Positions 63,511-64,000 of a stretch of DNA of 64,000 nt are shown piece after piece (positions within the stretch are counted from its first letter, which is position 1; every line of letters begins with the position of its first letter). The DNA lies in NCBI GenBank assembly GCA_026122225.1, contig JANEZZ010000399.1:2738001-2802000 (forward strand), given 5' to 3'. The notes under the pieces were generated by a model. That model searched no databases, was not told the origin of the DNA, and saw only the letters and a list, made by a program, of their open reading frames with translations. Source of the DNA: Heloderma charlesbogerti (Eukaryota; Chordata; Lepidosauria; Squamata; Helodermatidae). The position numbers and the translations under genes were made by a program.

Positions 63511-64000
63511 CTATTGAAAAGGAGCTGTCTCTGGATCTTTAGTAGCTTCATACAGGGGCTTACTCATTACAGCAAAATTAGGGATCCAAATTCTACAGAA
63601 CCCGGCGGCTCCAAGAAATTCCCGCACCTGCTTCCTAGTTGTTGGTTCAGGCAGGGCACACACAGTCTCTTTTCGTTCAGGACCCAATTCTCGTTGTCGT
63701 TGAGACACTATAAACCCCAAATATCGCACTTGGGTTTTACATAACTGCGCCTTTTTCTGGGACACTTTGTATCCTCGCTCCCACAAGAGTTGTAACAATT
63801 CCTGGGTGCCTTGCTTGCATTCAAATTCTGATGACGTCGCAAGTAACAAATCGTCCACATACTGCAACAGAACTCTTTTCCCGGGTTCTGAATGGAAATC
63901 TTGGAGGTCTTGACTAAAGGTGGTACTAAATAGGGTGGGGGAATTTTTGAAACCTTGTGGAAGGCGGGACCACATCAGTTGAGTCTTTCTTCCCGTTAAT
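63511..64000 (-). pseudogene. ERV reverse transcriptase, partial
   Basis: The frame enters from the window edge and ends at TAG 63511-63513. It contains LPQGFKNSPTLF, the catalytic YVDDLLLA box and YLGFIVSQ, then KQVREFLGAAGFCRIWIPNF. These are the palm and thumb of gammaretroviral RT. The stop sits at the thumb-connection border, in the same frame as the following RNase H part, and may be a TGG to TAG change. The fingers and the N-terminal part lie outside the window. Confidence 0.9.

Larger units (their letters stand above)
60820..64000 (-). mobile_element. endogenous retrovirus, gammaretrovirus-like, partial
   Basis: The minus strand holds pol in the order RT, RNase H, integrase, then the env start. 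gag, protease and the 5' LTR would lie beyond the window's right end. The downstream LTR is not visible because element F follows env directly. The general motifs (LPQGFKNSPTLF, YVDD, an integrase with a GP-box C-terminus) place it with class I, gammaretrovirus-like ERVs. Confidence 0.9.

Overview
The window reads as vertebrate nuclear DNA, most likely from a squamate reptile (lizard or snake). This is inferred from the repeat content: BovB (RTE) LINEs next to CR1, L2-like and L1-like LINEs, 5S-rRNA-like and tRNA-derived SINEs, many short hAT-type DNA transposons and a gammaretrovirus-like endogenous retrovirus. I recognise no complete host protein-coding gene, rRNA, tRNA or CRISPR array. The window looks intergenic or intronic and is built largely from nested mobile elements.

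Layout. 1-8 kb: a hAT-like repeat, a decayed L2-like reverse transcriptase (minus), a BovB 3' portion (plus), a 5S-like SINE, a CR1/L3-like 3' end and small palindromic MITEs. 8-18 kb: TIR and foldback elements, a tRNA-derived SINE, a probable retroviral LTR (15.55-15.89 kb, minus) beside a CR1 3' end, and mostly unassigned DNA. 18-27 kb: four full-length copies (A-D) of an unusual palindromic transposon, ends TAGGGATG, with exact 8-bp target duplications on three. 27-36 kb: a CR1 3' portion, a large composite hAT-like element, an L1-like fragment, and a CR1 5' half with ORF1, duplicated TATA-bearing 5' region and a ~178-bp tandem array. 36-44 kb: a BovB nested in an older CR1/L3-like LINE, then small palindromes. 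44-54 kb: mostly single-copy-looking DNA with a few non-autonomous elements. 54-56 kb: a BovB with an internal deletion, occupied by half-length palindromic element E. 56-60 kb: SINE fragments, a further hAT-like element and a weak exon candidate. 60-64 kb: half-length palindromic element F, then an ERV env start and pol (integrase, RNase H, RT, minus strand) running off the window end.

The most distinctive content is the palindromic family. Its copies carry hAT-like ends, but the interior is a modular series of near-perfect hairpins around the core TACGTAAATATTTACGTA, alternating with inverted pairs of a GCAAATGGCGGC motif, with splice-donor-like AGGTAAGT blocks facing outward near the ends. 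Two copies are half elements that begin at the same point in the central hairpin. No transposase is visible here, so any movement would depend on an enzyme encoded elsewhere.
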